From Cannabis sativa (taxonomy: Eukaryota > Streptophyta > Magnoliopsida > Rosales > Cannabaceae), in contig NC_083604.1 in the NCBI RefSeq assembly GCF_029168945.1, positions 68,526,211 to 68,590,210 on the forward strand: DNA of 64,000 nt. Direction: 5' to 3'. A program made the position numbers and the translations under genes. Below, piece after piece: positions 1 through 9,330 of this stretch; the stretch's first letter is position 1, and every line of letters begins with the position of its first letter. The notes under the pieces were generated by a model, which made no database searches, was not told where the DNA came from, and was given only the letters and a program-made list of their open reading frames with translations.

Positions 1-494
1 AAACTAAAATTCTTATTAGTGTAGAAAATTACAGGTGAGAATATTGAATTAAAAACTTAGTTTAGGAGAGGTCAATATCTTCCTCCCACATCCATTGTCT
101 TATTCTGTTTAAACAAGCATTAGCTCTTTTTTTGTCCTGTAAAAAATATGTATTTATCTCATTCGAACATTATAGAGTCATTAATAACGCATTTACCTTG
201 TTCACAAAAGGTAAGTTGACAACGATAATTGGAGGAGCATTTCAACAACAATATCATAATCAGATGTGTAGTTTTTTGCAAATTGAATTGCAAGTTTCAA
301 TTATCCTCATCAGATCTTTATGGTTACGATTCTTTCACACCAATGCCAAATTGCCAATCGCACACCAATGCCCAGTTGTCAAAAAGATATCTGTGAAATC
401 CACAATAAATATCAAATAGAAAAAACTGACAATTCCATATTCATTAAAAGAAATCTAATAAACTTTAAAAAAAATAAAATAAATTTAAAATATG
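1..494. other. AT-rich sequence, no gene seen
   Basis: No convincing coding sequence, RNA gene or repeat boundary is visible. The short open frames here have no recognisable similarity. Since the block just to the right is the 5' end of a minus-strand Helitron, this stretch may be the body of that Helitron; its 3' end (CTAG with a hairpin) is not found here and would lie outside the window. Confidence 0.5.
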
Positions 495-724
495 GTTTGT
501 TAGAGAGATATGTGACTAAGATGATATTTTTTTTTTTAATTTAAAAAAAGATTATTTAATTTTTTAGTTTAATTATTGGGTTTATTTGTTAACGGGAGAT
601 CAAACCTATTAACATCGTTAAATTTAACAGAATATTCTTTTATTTTTAAGGTATATTCTGTTAAACCAAGAAATGCCGTTAAACCAAGAAATGCCGTTAG
701 ATAGGCACTTTTAATATATAAAGA
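495..724 (-). mobile_element. Helitron 5' terminal region (partial copy)
   Basis: On the minus strand the element begins at 724 with TCTTTATATATTAAAAGTGC, preceded by host A, as expected for a Helitron (5' TC, insertion between A and T). The 230 bp inside this end match 29342-29551 almost base for base, including an 18-bp unit repeated twice (GTTAAACCAAGAAATGCC) and the phrase TTAACGGGAGATCAAACCTA. A third related end lies at 12740. The 3' end is not in the window. That this is a Helitron rests on the complete copy at 27962-29551. Confidence 0.6.
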
Positions 725-1454
725 TATATCGTATATACACTCAATGCAAAACCAACAATCAAGACAAAAATATATGATTTGCTCTAATACCATATGTTAG
801 ATTAATATGAAACTATATATATATATATATGCATATAAACATTTCTATATAAGTTTGCCGAATAATTTTATGGATTGAACATATACAAATAAAGGATTGA
901 ATATGTATATCTGCTATTGATAAATGTAAATCCCACCAATATGTTAACCAAGTTTTTAGATCTACAAAATAAGATAAAAAAAGAAATTAGTGGAGTATAT
1001 AAACTGAAATAAGTAGTGAGCTTTGGATGTAATTCATATATTTATATAAGTGAGACATTCTATTAAAATCTGTAATACAATTAATTGTCAAAAATATTAT
1101 GATATTAATAAGAAAATAAAATTGGAAACAAAATTAAATGATGACCATAAATAAAAAATAAATATTTATTCAACCAATAAACTATTGACTTTTTTTTTTT
1201 TGGAATATTAATCAATTAAATGTAATTAATTAATTAATTACCAAATATAAAATATTCTAACAAATTCATCAAATTATTTAGCGTCATGATGATGTAATAT
1301 ATTATGTATAATATGCATCCATATATTTTTTTTTTAATCTTCTGCACTTATTCAAAGTTTTTGGAACTAATGAAGAAGATAAATAAAAAGAGATTTGGAA
1401 TAATAATTTTAAAGTGAAAATAGACGCTGTTGTTTCAGCAATTATACAATACAA
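725..1454. other. AT-rich intergenic sequence
   Basis: Contains a short (TA)n run near 813-828, A/T homopolymers and no supported gene or element boundary. Confidence 0.5.
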
Positions 1455-1458
1455 CTAG

Positions 1459-2160
1459 TTTGAAGTTACGTGCATTATATTTGATTATATATTAGCTGAA
1501 AGCTTTTATTCAATGCTAGAGAAGGAAGCAAAGACGAGAATTTCTTCAATATGCAGTAGCTTCATAAAAAAAATTAACAAAAAAAAAGAGAAAAAAATTA
1601 TTATGAGTTTGAATAAGACAATTCAATAAAATTTAAAATAAAAATTTGCGAAACTAACTATTTTTGTATCATTCCAATACAAACATCATTTCATCCCAAT
1701 ACAAGAATGCATCTGACTCCTAAATTGACAATACCTATTTCAAAGAAGCTCTATTCCAAATAATGCCACATGGGAATAGGACCAACTTATAACCCTATTA
1801 ATTTTCCTGTTCTCCCTAACTCAAAACCCAAACTTTGTAGAAATTAATAAGCATTATTACACACTACTAACATAATTTCAAAAGTAAAATAACAGGGAAG
1901 CAAAAGGAAAAAAAAAACTCTGAAATATGCAATTTATATACACATATATAATATATATGTGTGTTTTTAGTGTTGATGAATATATCATAAGCTTGCAAAA
2001 AATTATATAACATATATATATATATATCACTACCAGGTGAAAATAGGCTTGCGTGTAATGCTTAAACTACTGTATTACATGTGAACTAATGGAAAATGAA
2101 CTAAATTTTTCAAGAAATCATTACTTTAAATTGTACAATAAATAAATAACAATATATTAT
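1459..2160. other. AT-rich sequence, no gene seen
   Basis: A/T homopolymers and (TA)n runs near 1945 and 2015. No coding or RNA gene supported. Possibly the 3' part of the split Helitron. Confidence 0.4.
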
Positions 2161-2372
2161 TTAGTAGACATCATTGAGCAAAGATTGGAGGAGGAAGTAG
2201 TAGTAGTAGTAGTAGCAATAGGAAGAGATTGTGTACTGGATGTTTGAGACCGCAGAGGAGGTTGTTGTTGCGGTGGTGGTGGTTGTTGTATGGCTCCCGC
2301 CGGCTGTAGCACAACAATCGAAACAGCCGCCCCATGAGAATTATTATTATTATTATAAGAAGAAGTTGAAAT
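2161..2372 (-). pseudogene. Gene fragment: Asn-, Gln/Pro- and Thr-rich C-terminal end
   Basis: On the minus strand about 70 codons run without a stop to a TAA at 2163-2161. The peptide has an Asn run, then SHGAAVSIVVLQPAGAIQ, a Pro/Gln stretch, a run of seven Thr and the end SSSNLCSMMSTK. Low-complexity tails like this are common in plant transcription factors, but no DNA-binding domain is seen and I do not recognise the family. A stop lies just upstream in frame, so it is a fragment, or an exon whose acceptor I could not place. It sits in the putative split Helitron and may have been captured with the fragment at 2540-2905. Confidence 0.4.
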
Positions 2373-2539
2373 TTACACAGTGCAACAACCATTCCAACTG
2401 CTTTTGCCACGGTGATTGAACAGAATAAACTCCATTTTGTCAATTTTTTAGCCGGAGATACTTTTTCTTCTCTTCTCTAATTATAGGTATTGCTTAAACA
2501 CATCTCCATTTTGTGGGTCATTGCGCCTTAAGAGCCTCA

Positions 2540-2905
2540 TCAAATCCTTCTTTTTGGCCATTCTCCAACTGTTTCATCCGATTTCTTCTTAATTGAGTAC
2601 ATTTTCTGTTGGCATGTTTTCACATCCATATTATGTTTCTTGGCCATCTTCTTGAATGAGGTATCTAATTTCTTGCTCTCACTGTTAAATTAATATTGGA
2701 GAAGAATGTAAGCCTCAAACAGAAAGAAACTTCTTAATTAAAGACAATTAACTATGTAATAAGCTATCAAATAGAATCTAGACCTCTTGCCCTGTGCATC
2801 ATCGTGTTCATGTTCAGATGGAGAGTCCTCACCCTTTATTTTCTTAACTTTGTTCCCGCACTGATTAACTTTCTCAAAATTGTTGCGAAGGAGAAGCTTC
2901 TTAAT
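2540..2905 (-). pseudogene. Spliced gene fragment, Lys-rich, unknown family
   Basis: Two minus-strand blocks join across a good intron. The first (about 2905-2784) reads KKLLLRNNFEKVNQ then GEDSPSEHEHDDAQGK. A GT at 2783-2782 and an AG at 2683-2682 bound a 102-bp AT-rich intron. The second block (2681-2540) keeps the frame: SESKKLDTSFKKMAKK, then HNMDVKTCQQKMYSIKKK, ending at TGA. The product is highly charged and probably helical. I do not recognise the family. The 5' part is missing: the copia insertion at 2925 lies about 20 bp upstream, and the DNA beyond the element does not continue the frame. Clean splicing suggests descent from a real gene, perhaps captured by the Helitron around it. 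Confidence 0.45.
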
Positions 2906-3198
2906 CGTTGGCGTTGATTAATTATGTTAGGTCCTTTTTTGGCAATTTAGTTGTCAAAATATTTTTTAATTAATGTGCATATTTATTGAACATTCAATTT
3001 GTTTTTATCAACTCTGGACCCTTTTTCCAAGGGGAGTTGTGTTGAGTACTTGTGAACTATTTGGTTTAAAAGTTAGCATGTTTCTTTTGTTATTGTTGGT
3101 TTTCGATTGTGTTACTCAGGGGGAGTAGTTATTTGTTATGGCTAACTTTAACTTGCAGGTACTTTGTTTTAAAAATTATTTTGTTCATCTAAAGTGCC

Positions 3199-3210
3199 AA
3201 AGGGGGAGAT
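3199..3210 (+). repeat. Inner polypurine tract inside the LTR
   Basis: AAAGGGGGAGAT followed directly by TGTAAAGTCTTTTTTTGGCA at 3211. This repeats the layout at the true polypurine tract and 3' LTR start (10973-11005). The same inner copy is in the 3' LTR at 11259-11270. It marks an older or alternative LTR start 286 bp inside the present one. Confidence 0.75.
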
Positions 3211-3670
3211 TGTAAAGTCTTTTTTTGGCAAGTTAGTTGACAAAATAATTTTTCTATTTATGGTAAGATTGGTGTGCATTCATATTCGATTTCTTACCTT
3301 ATAAACTCGGATTGTAGTTGCCCTTTTCCTTGTTTGGAAAGTTGCACTTTCAGCTGAACTTTCCTTTGTTGAAAACTTCTCAAAAGAGAAGGAATTCTCT
3401 TTTGGAAAGTTGTCTTTTTTAGGGAAACTTTGATTATTGCCTTTTCCTTATTAATTTCGATTGTATCTTGATACAATCAGAATATCTAATCTGTTTTTGG
3501 TAGGAATCAAGCATTGAAAGAAGATCGGACCCGATTTTAGTAAGTTTCCCGTTTCTGGGCAGATCTGCTTCGTCAGCAACCGAATCTGATGTAGCAGATC
3601 GTGTTTCTTTTGGAAAGTTTTTAAACAGCTGCTAATTCGAACTTGTGGTTGCCTCTTTGGTTTCTATGAT

Positions 3671-3680
3671 CTATAAATAG
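3671..3680 (+). promoter_or_regulatory. LTR TATA box
   Basis: CTATAAATAG, the best TATA box in the LTR, about 750 bp from its start. The identical copy in the 3' LTR is at 11731-11740. Transcription of the element probably starts about 30 bp downstream. Confidence 0.7.
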
Positions 3681-3862
3681 AGCCTAGTGAGCAACCATTC
3701 GGATTACCTCTTCTATTATTCATTTTCTACATTTATCTTTTGAGAGAAGAGAGTCTTTCTTTGTTTTGTGAGAGCCTAGTTGTTCATCTAGGTTCTAGTT
3801 GTTCTATTTCTGTTCTTACTCTATCCTAGAGGTTGTGAAGAACTACTTGACTGAACAAGAGA

Positions 3863-4021
3863 TTGGTCTTCGGGAGAAGACTTGATAAAGCCTTACTTCG
3901 GGAGGAAGTAAGCACTTGGTCTTCGGGAGAAGACTTGTTGAAGCCTTACTTCGGGAGGAAGTAAGCACTTGGTCTTCGGGAGAAGACTTGTTGAAGCCTT
4001 ACTTCGGGAGGAAGTAAGCAC
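3863..4021 (+). repeat. Three tandem 53-bp units in the LTR
   Basis: Units start at 3863, 3916 and 3969. Each holds TTGGTCTTCGGGAGAAGACT and GCCTTACTTCGGGAGGAAGT, two short inverted motifs that could each form a hairpin. The array is repeated at the same place in the 3' LTR (from 11923). It lies downstream of the TATA box, so in the transcribed leader. Confidence 0.85.
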
Positions 4022-4394
4022 TCACACTTCAAAGACGAAGGGAGTTCGGGCTTGAAGGTGTTTCAAGAAGTCAGATTCATAAAGTGGATTACAAAGGATT
4101 GCGGCAATACTTTAGAGGGAGTCTAAACTTGTTTAAGTCAATTGTCTTTGTAATTTTGATACTTTATTAATTGATTTCATTCTCTGGGCGTGGCCCCGTG
4201 GACTAGGAGTGTTCGGGAGAACACTGATACCACGTATAAATCTCTTGTGTCAAGTTATTTATTTTTCTGCAAATATTTTATATTCTGCCTGTTCCGTTTT
4301 GCTGTAGCAGAATTACTTTCTGCTGCTGCAAACGCTTACAGTTTTTATATTTTCGTATATACAACTGACATTTGCAAAAACACGGTTTTTCAAT

Positions 4395-4406
4395 TGGTAT
4401 CAGAGC
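4395..4406 (+). other. Primer binding site (tRNA-Met)
   Basis: TGGTATCAGAGC, two bases after the end of the 5' LTR. This is the standard plant copia site that pairs with the 3' end of initiator tRNA-Met and starts minus-strand DNA synthesis. Confidence 0.95.
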
Positions 4407-4450
4407 GGGACACTAAACTCTTAGTGTGGTCCTATAACGTTTTTGTTAGA

Positions 4451-5479
4451 ATGTCATTTTTTGCAGAAGGAAGTTCTATTTCTAGACCACCATTGCTTAA
4501 TGACTCTAACTATCCTTACTGGAAAGTTAGAATGAGAGCCTTCATCAAATCTCAAGATGAGAAGGCGTGGAGAATGGTTCTATCAGGTTGGTCTCCTCCA
4601 GTTGAGACAGATTCTTCAGGTAATACTATTATAAAATCTGAACTGGAATGGTCTATTGAAGATGATAAACTATCTGCCTACAATAGCAAAGCCTTGCATG
4701 CGATCTTTAATGGTGTAGGTGAGGGTTACATTAAACTTATATCATCTTGTGTTTCTGCTAAGGAAGCTTGGGAGATTCTTCAAACTCAGTTTGAAGGAAC
4801 TTCTGATGTGAAAAGATCTAGATTTATCATGCTTCAAACTAAATTTGATGAGCTTAGAATGTCTGATAATGAAACTTTAACTGAATTCTATGAAAAATTA
4901 TCTGACATTGCTAATGAATATTTTGCTCTTGGAGAAAAGCTTGATGATTCTGTTCTTGTGAGAAAAATTGTTAGAGTCCTTCCAGAAAGGTTTGATACTA
5001 AACTTTTGGCAATGGAGGAAGCTAAAGATTTTAGCACTATGAAAGTGGAAGAATTGATGGGTTCCTTACGTACTTTTGAATTAAATCAACAGATTAAACA
5101 AAAGGACAAACCCAAATCCATTTCTCATAAAGGTAAAAGTATTACTTTGAAAGTTGCTGATAATGAAAATTCTGATAGTGAATGTGATGATGAGATTGCT
5201 TTATTAACTAAGAATTTTCAGAAATATATGAAAAAGATGGGAAATAAAAAGAATATTTCGAAAGGTTCAAAAGGTAATACTTTCATTAAACCATCTGTCT
5301 CTAACAAAAAGGGAATTCAGTGCAGGGAATGTGAAGGTTTTGGGCATATTCAATCTGAGTGTGGAAACACTTTGAAAAAGAATAAGAAAAGTTTCAATGT
5401 CACTTGGAGTGATGATGAAACCGAAAGTAATGAAGATATTGCGAAAATGTTGCCAGCTCTAACCTCTCGTTATGACTAA
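4451..5479 (+). CDS. gag: copia Gag (N-terminal and first zinc knuckle)
   Basis: 342 codons from the ATG at 4451 (MSFFAEGSSISRPPLLND) to TAA. I chose this ATG because it is the first after the primer site and starts the conserved Gag N-terminus; the frame is open upstream only by chance, through the LTR. The protein has the usual copia Gag helical region (SNYPYWKVRMRAFIKS, then SSCVSAKEAWEILQTQFEGT and SLRTFELNQQ), a Lys-rich linker and a CX2CX4HX4C zinc knuckle at about residues 291-304 (CRECEGFGHIQSEC). It forms the cytoplasmic particle that packages element RNA. The stop at 5479 separates it from the rest of Gag, which continues in another frame after a gap of about 120 bp. Confidence 0.85.
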   Translation: MSFFAEGSSISRPPLLNDSNYPYWKVRMRAFIKSQDEKAWRMVLSGWSPPVETDSSGNTIIKSELEWSIEDDKLSAYNSKALHAIFNGVGEGYIKLISSCVSAKEAWEILQTQFEGTSDVKRSRFIMLQTKFDELRMSDNETLTEFYEKLSDIANEYFALGEKLDDSVLVRKIVRVLPERFDTKLLAMEEAKDFSTMKVEELMGSLRTFELNQQIKQKDKPKSISHKGKSITLKVADNENSDSECDDEIALLTKNFQKYMKKMGNKKNISKGSKGNTFIKPSVSNKKGIQCRECEGFGHIQSECGNTLKKNKKSFNVTWSDDETESNEDIAKMLPALTSRYD

Positions 5480-5602
5480 TGTGTTGTGTGATTCACAGAG
5501 TGAAAGATAGATTGGTATGTCCGAATAATACCACCAAACAAGAGGAATCGATTCGATGAGTACGAAATCTGTGAAGAATCTCTTGCTGAATCATACAAAG
5601 TC

Positions 5603-6103
5603 ATGTATGAAAAATGGATTCAGGTTGCTTCTGAAAATAGAGAGTTGAATAAATTGAATAAAAAATTGTCTCATCAGATTGAAATGTGTGAGTTGAAAAT
5701 AAAAGAATATGAGACAAGTGTTTGTGATAAAGATGAAAAAATCTCTCTATTGAAGAAGGAACTTGAAAACTTTAAGAAAAATGTTCAAATGCTTAATCCT
5801 GGATCTTCTATTTTTGAAAAAGCTCAGAATGCAGGTCAGAGAGGTTTTGCAGGCCTTGGTTCTAATGGAATGAAAAGTTCTGGAGTCACGAAGTTTGTAA
5901 AATCTAGTGTTCCAACGAATCACCGTGAGGCTACAAACTCTGCCATAACAAGCTTTCACGGCTGTGGCAAAGAAGAACCAAATTTCGATGCCGCAAAATC
6001 TCCAGGATTTTCGAAAAGGGTAAGATCTCGGGTAAAAGATTTGTTCCCATTTGTCATTTTTGTGGTAGAAAAGGACATATCAGACCTAAATGTTTCACAT
6101 TGA
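5603..6103 (+). pseudogene. gag: copia Gag, downstream coiled-coil part (frameshifted)
   Basis: Continuation of Gag in a different frame from 4451-5479. It begins MYEKWIQVASENRELNKL and runs through a Leu/Lys/Glu-rich coiled coil (about residues 10-60). A second zinc knuckle, CHFCGRKGHIRPKC, begins about 6052 but lies in the next frame, so a further frameshift sits just upstream of it. In SIRE-type elements this region lies between the first knuckle and the protease. As it stands it cannot be made as part of Gag-Pol. Confidence 0.75.
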
Positions 6104-6744
6104 ACAACCTGTTTAAAACAAATTATTTTGATAATTTGAAAAAATCTCAAAAGAAACATAAAGGTTTGAAACAAATATGGGTGAAAAAGAAGTGTCTAGC
6201 TGGTTTTTCTGATAAAACTGCTGCATCTCAAATGTGGTATTTTGACAGTGGTTGCTCTAGACATATGACAGGTGACAAGGATTTTTTGACTAACATTCGG
6301 CCTATGCAATGTGGAGAAGTCACTTTTGGTAATGGCTTATCTGGAAAAGTTGTTGGTATGGGAACTCTAAATTTTGAAGGGTTACCTAGACTGAAAAATG
6401 TGATGTTAGTTGAAGGACTGAGGGCTAATTTACTTAGCATCAGTCAAATCTGTGATCAAGGGTTCTCGTTTCTTTTGATAGTGATCATTGTTATGTTATG
6501 AATGATGACAATGAATGTATCTTGCAAGGATTTCGATCCAATGATAAGCTGTTACACTCTAACCCCCGTGTTCACTTGTCACTCAATTATCAACAACACC
6601 ACGGATACGTGGCATGCCAAGCTTGGGCATATTAATTTTAAAAACCTGAAAACTGTCAAATGCGAGGTATTGTTCGAGGTCTTCCCAAGCTTGGTAAGGA
6701 AAGTGAAGGTAAGTGTGAGCCGTGTCAACGTGGGAAGCAATTAA
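6046..6744 (+). pseudogene. pol: copia protease and integrase zinc region (broken)
   Basis: In the 6046-6501 frame the second zinc knuckle is followed by the aspartic protease: MWYFDSGCSRHMTG holds the active-site Asp of the DSG motif, and later EGLRANLLSISQICDQG. A frameshift near 6480 is followed by the pre-integrase segment WHAKLGHINFKNLK in the 6502-6744 frame. A third frame then carries GIVRGLPKLG and CEPCQRGKQ (6660-6842). The order matches a normal copia Pol; three frame changes in under 700 bp inactivate it. Confidence 0.85.
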
Positions 6745-7753
6745 AAATCACTCACAAGCTCAGAAAACCGATATCAATACCTCAAAGGTATTGGAATTGC
6801 TTCACATGGATCTTATGGGTCCAATCCAAGTTGAAAGTTTGAATGGTAAACGATATATCTTTGTGTGTGTTGATGATTTCTCTCGTTTTACTTGGGTAGA
6901 TTTCTTAAGAGAAAAATCTGACACTTTTGATGCCTTTAAAACTCTTTGTCTGAGATTAAGAGTTGAGAAAGGTTGTAATATTGGGAAAATTGTTCGAATT
7001 CGAAGTGATCATGGTAAGGAGTTTGAAAATTCTGTGTATGATGATTTTTGCAAGTCTACAGGTATAACTCATGAATTTTCAGCTCCCAAAACTCCTCAAC
7101 AAAATGGAGTTGTTGAGAGGAAGAATCGAACTTTGCAGGAAATGGCAAGAGTGATGTTAAATAGCAAGAAGTTGACAAAGCGATTATGGGCTGAAGCTAT
7201 TAACACAGCTTGCTACATAATAAACAGAGTGTTTATTCGTCTGTGTACCTCAAAAACATCTTATGAAATGCGGAAAGGTAAGCGCCCCAATGTAAGTCAT
7301 TTTCATGTTTTTGGATGTGTGTGTTATGTCTATAGAGATCGTGAGCATATTGGTAAATTTGATGCTAAAAGTGATGTTGGTGTATTTATTGGATATTCCT
7401 TAAACAGTAGAGCTTATCGTGTTTATAACATGAGGACTCAAACTGTTTTGGAATCAGCTAATGTGGTTGTTGATGATTTTAGAGATTTTTCAGAATTTTC
7501 CACAGAAGCCAAGATAGATAGTCTCATGGATACTCCTCCAAAAGCTGTAACAGCAGATCCTGATGCAGCAGAACCCATTGCTGATGCTGCAAATGACGAA
7601 TCTGCTGCTGCAACTGAAACTGGAGAACCAGAACCGTCTATCTTGACTCATCCAAACATCATCACGTACTCTATCCAAAGAACCAAGCACACCGCAGTCA
7701 AACCGAATCATCCAAAAGATCTCATCCTTGGAAATCTGAAGAAAGCATGGTAA
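6722..7753 (+). pseudogene. pol: copia integrase core
   Basis: A 343-codon open frame. Integrase inserts the element's DNA into the chromosome. The DDE triad is visible: Asp30 in LLHMDLMGP, Asp96 in IRSDHGKEF and Glu132 in NGVVERKNRTLQE, with 35 residues between the last two as in the family. The C-terminal copia signature HFHVFGCVCYVY and the GVFIGYSLNSRAYRVYN stretch follow, then an acidic Ala/Glu-rich linker. The N-terminal zinc part is in the preceding frames, and the frame ends in a stop just before the reverse transcriptase, so this is only a piece of Pol. Confidence 0.9.
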
Positions 7754-8451
7754 CTCGCAGAAGGTATATTAATTTAATCAGCTTTCTTTGCTTTGTTTCT
7801 CAATATGAACCGAAAAATGTGAAGGAAGCCATGACCTTTGAGGAATGGCTCAATGCAATGCAAGAGGAACTCAACCAATTTGTTCGCAACAAGGTATGGA
7901 TTTTGGTCCGAAGACCAAAAGGTATAAATGTTATTGGAACAAAGTGGTTGTTTAAAAATAAAAGTGATGAGTTCGGTACAATTGTAAGAAACAAGGCTCG
8001 TTTGGTGGCACAAGGGTACACTCAGGTAGAAGGTATTGATTTTGATGAAACTTTTGCTCCTGTTGCAAGATTAGAATCAATACATTTACTTTTATGTATT
8101 GCTTGTATTCTCAATATTAAATTGTTTCAAATGGATGTGAAATCTGCCTTCCTAAATGGTATTTTGAATGAGGAAGTTTATGTTGAGCAACCAAAAGGAT
8201 TCGAAGATCCTCAATTTCCAGACCATGTATACAAACTTGAAAAAGCTTTGTATGGTCTGAAACAAGCTCCTCGAGCTTGGTATGAAAGGTTGACTCAATT
8301 TTTACTTTCTCATGGCTATCACAGAGGTAGTGTGGATAAAACTCTTTTCATCAAACATATAAAATCCGATTTTATCATTGCTCAAATTTATGTTGATGAT
8401 ATAGTTTTTGGTTCTACATCTAACCATGAAGTGCAGGTATTTGTTGATTAA
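7747..8451 (+). pseudogene. pol: copia reverse transcriptase
   Basis: 234 codons. Conserved blocks in order: AMQEELNQF, GTKWLFKNK, KARLVAQGYTQ, ETFAPVARLESI, QMDVKSAFLNG, KALYGLKQAPRAWY and the catalytic IYVDDIVFGS (YVDD at about residues 215-218). It is closed by an in-frame TAA at 8449-8451, immediately before MKSEFEMSMVGELNFFLGL, where Pol normally continues. That is one nonsense change in an otherwise open frame. Confidence 0.92.
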
Positions 8452-9330
8452 ATGAAAAGTGAATTTGAAATGAGCATGGTTGGTGAGCTTAATTTCTTTC
8501 TGGGTCTTCAAGTGAGACAAATGGAAGGAGGTACATTTGTATCTCAAAGCAAGTATGCTAAGAACCTTGTCAAGAAATTTGGCCTTGAATCGGCTAAGCA
8601 GGTAAGTACTCCTATGAGCACCACTCTGAAATTAACAAAAGATGAGAATGGAGTAAAGGTAGACACTACACTCTATCGTAGCTTGATTGGAAGTCTCTTG
8701 TATTTAACTGCTAGTCGTCCTGATATATGTTACAGTGTGGGAGTGTGTGCTAGATATCAAAGTAATCCTATGGAATCTCATGTATCAGCTGTAAAAAGGA
8801 TTATTAGATATGTTAATAGCACTCCTGATTATGGAATTTGGTACTCGAAAGATACCAATTCAAATCTTGCTTGTTTTAGTGATGCAGATTGGGCAGGAAA
8901 TGCTGATGATCGAAAGAGCACAAGTGGAGGGTGTTTCTTTCTTGGGAATAATCTAGTATCTTGGCATAGCAAGAAACAGAATTCCATCTCCTTATCCACT
9001 GCCGAAGCTGAGTACATAGCTGCTGGCAGTTGTTGCACTCAACTATTGTGGTTGAAACAAATGTTGATTGATTATGGGTTTGATTTGGGTATTTTGACTA
9101 TCTTTTGTGACAATACTAGTGCCATAAATATTTCCAAAAATCCTGTTCAACACTCTAGAACAAAGCACATTGATATAAGACACCACTTTATCAGGGAACT
9201 TGTTGAAAATAAATCATTGCAATTAGAATATGTTGATACTGAAAAACAATTAGCTGATATTTTCACAAAGGCCCTAGATGCAAGTCGCTTTGACTCCCTC
9301 AGAAAGTCTTTGGGAGTTTGCATTGTTTAA
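8452..9330 (+). pseudogene. pol: copia reverse transcriptase end and RNase H
   Basis: Same frame as the preceding reverse transcriptase after its stop. It starts MKSEFEMSMVGELNFFLGL, then PDICYSVGVCARYQSNP. RNase H motifs are FSDADWAGN (first Asp), STAEAEYIA (Glu), FCDNTSAI (second Asp) and HIDIRHHFIRE, ending QLADIFTKALD as copia Pol usually does. RNase H removes the RNA strand during reverse transcription. The domain itself is intact. Confidence 0.92.

Larger units (their letters stand above)
2925..4392 (+). repeat. 5' LTR of the SIRE-type element
   Basis: 1468 bp, from TGTTAGGTC to ...GGTTTTTCA. It matches the 3' LTR with only a handful of single-base changes, except for one divergent patch at about 4284-4327. 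It contains an inner LTR-like start at 3211, a TATA box at 3671, and a three-unit 53-bp repeat at 3863. Open frames in it on either strand are not genes. Confidence 0.95.

Noticed and set aside
3294..3476. 60-codon minus-strand frame inside each LTR (also 11354-11536)
   Set aside because: It is identical in both LTRs only because the LTRs are copies; it has no domain and lies in LTR control sequence.
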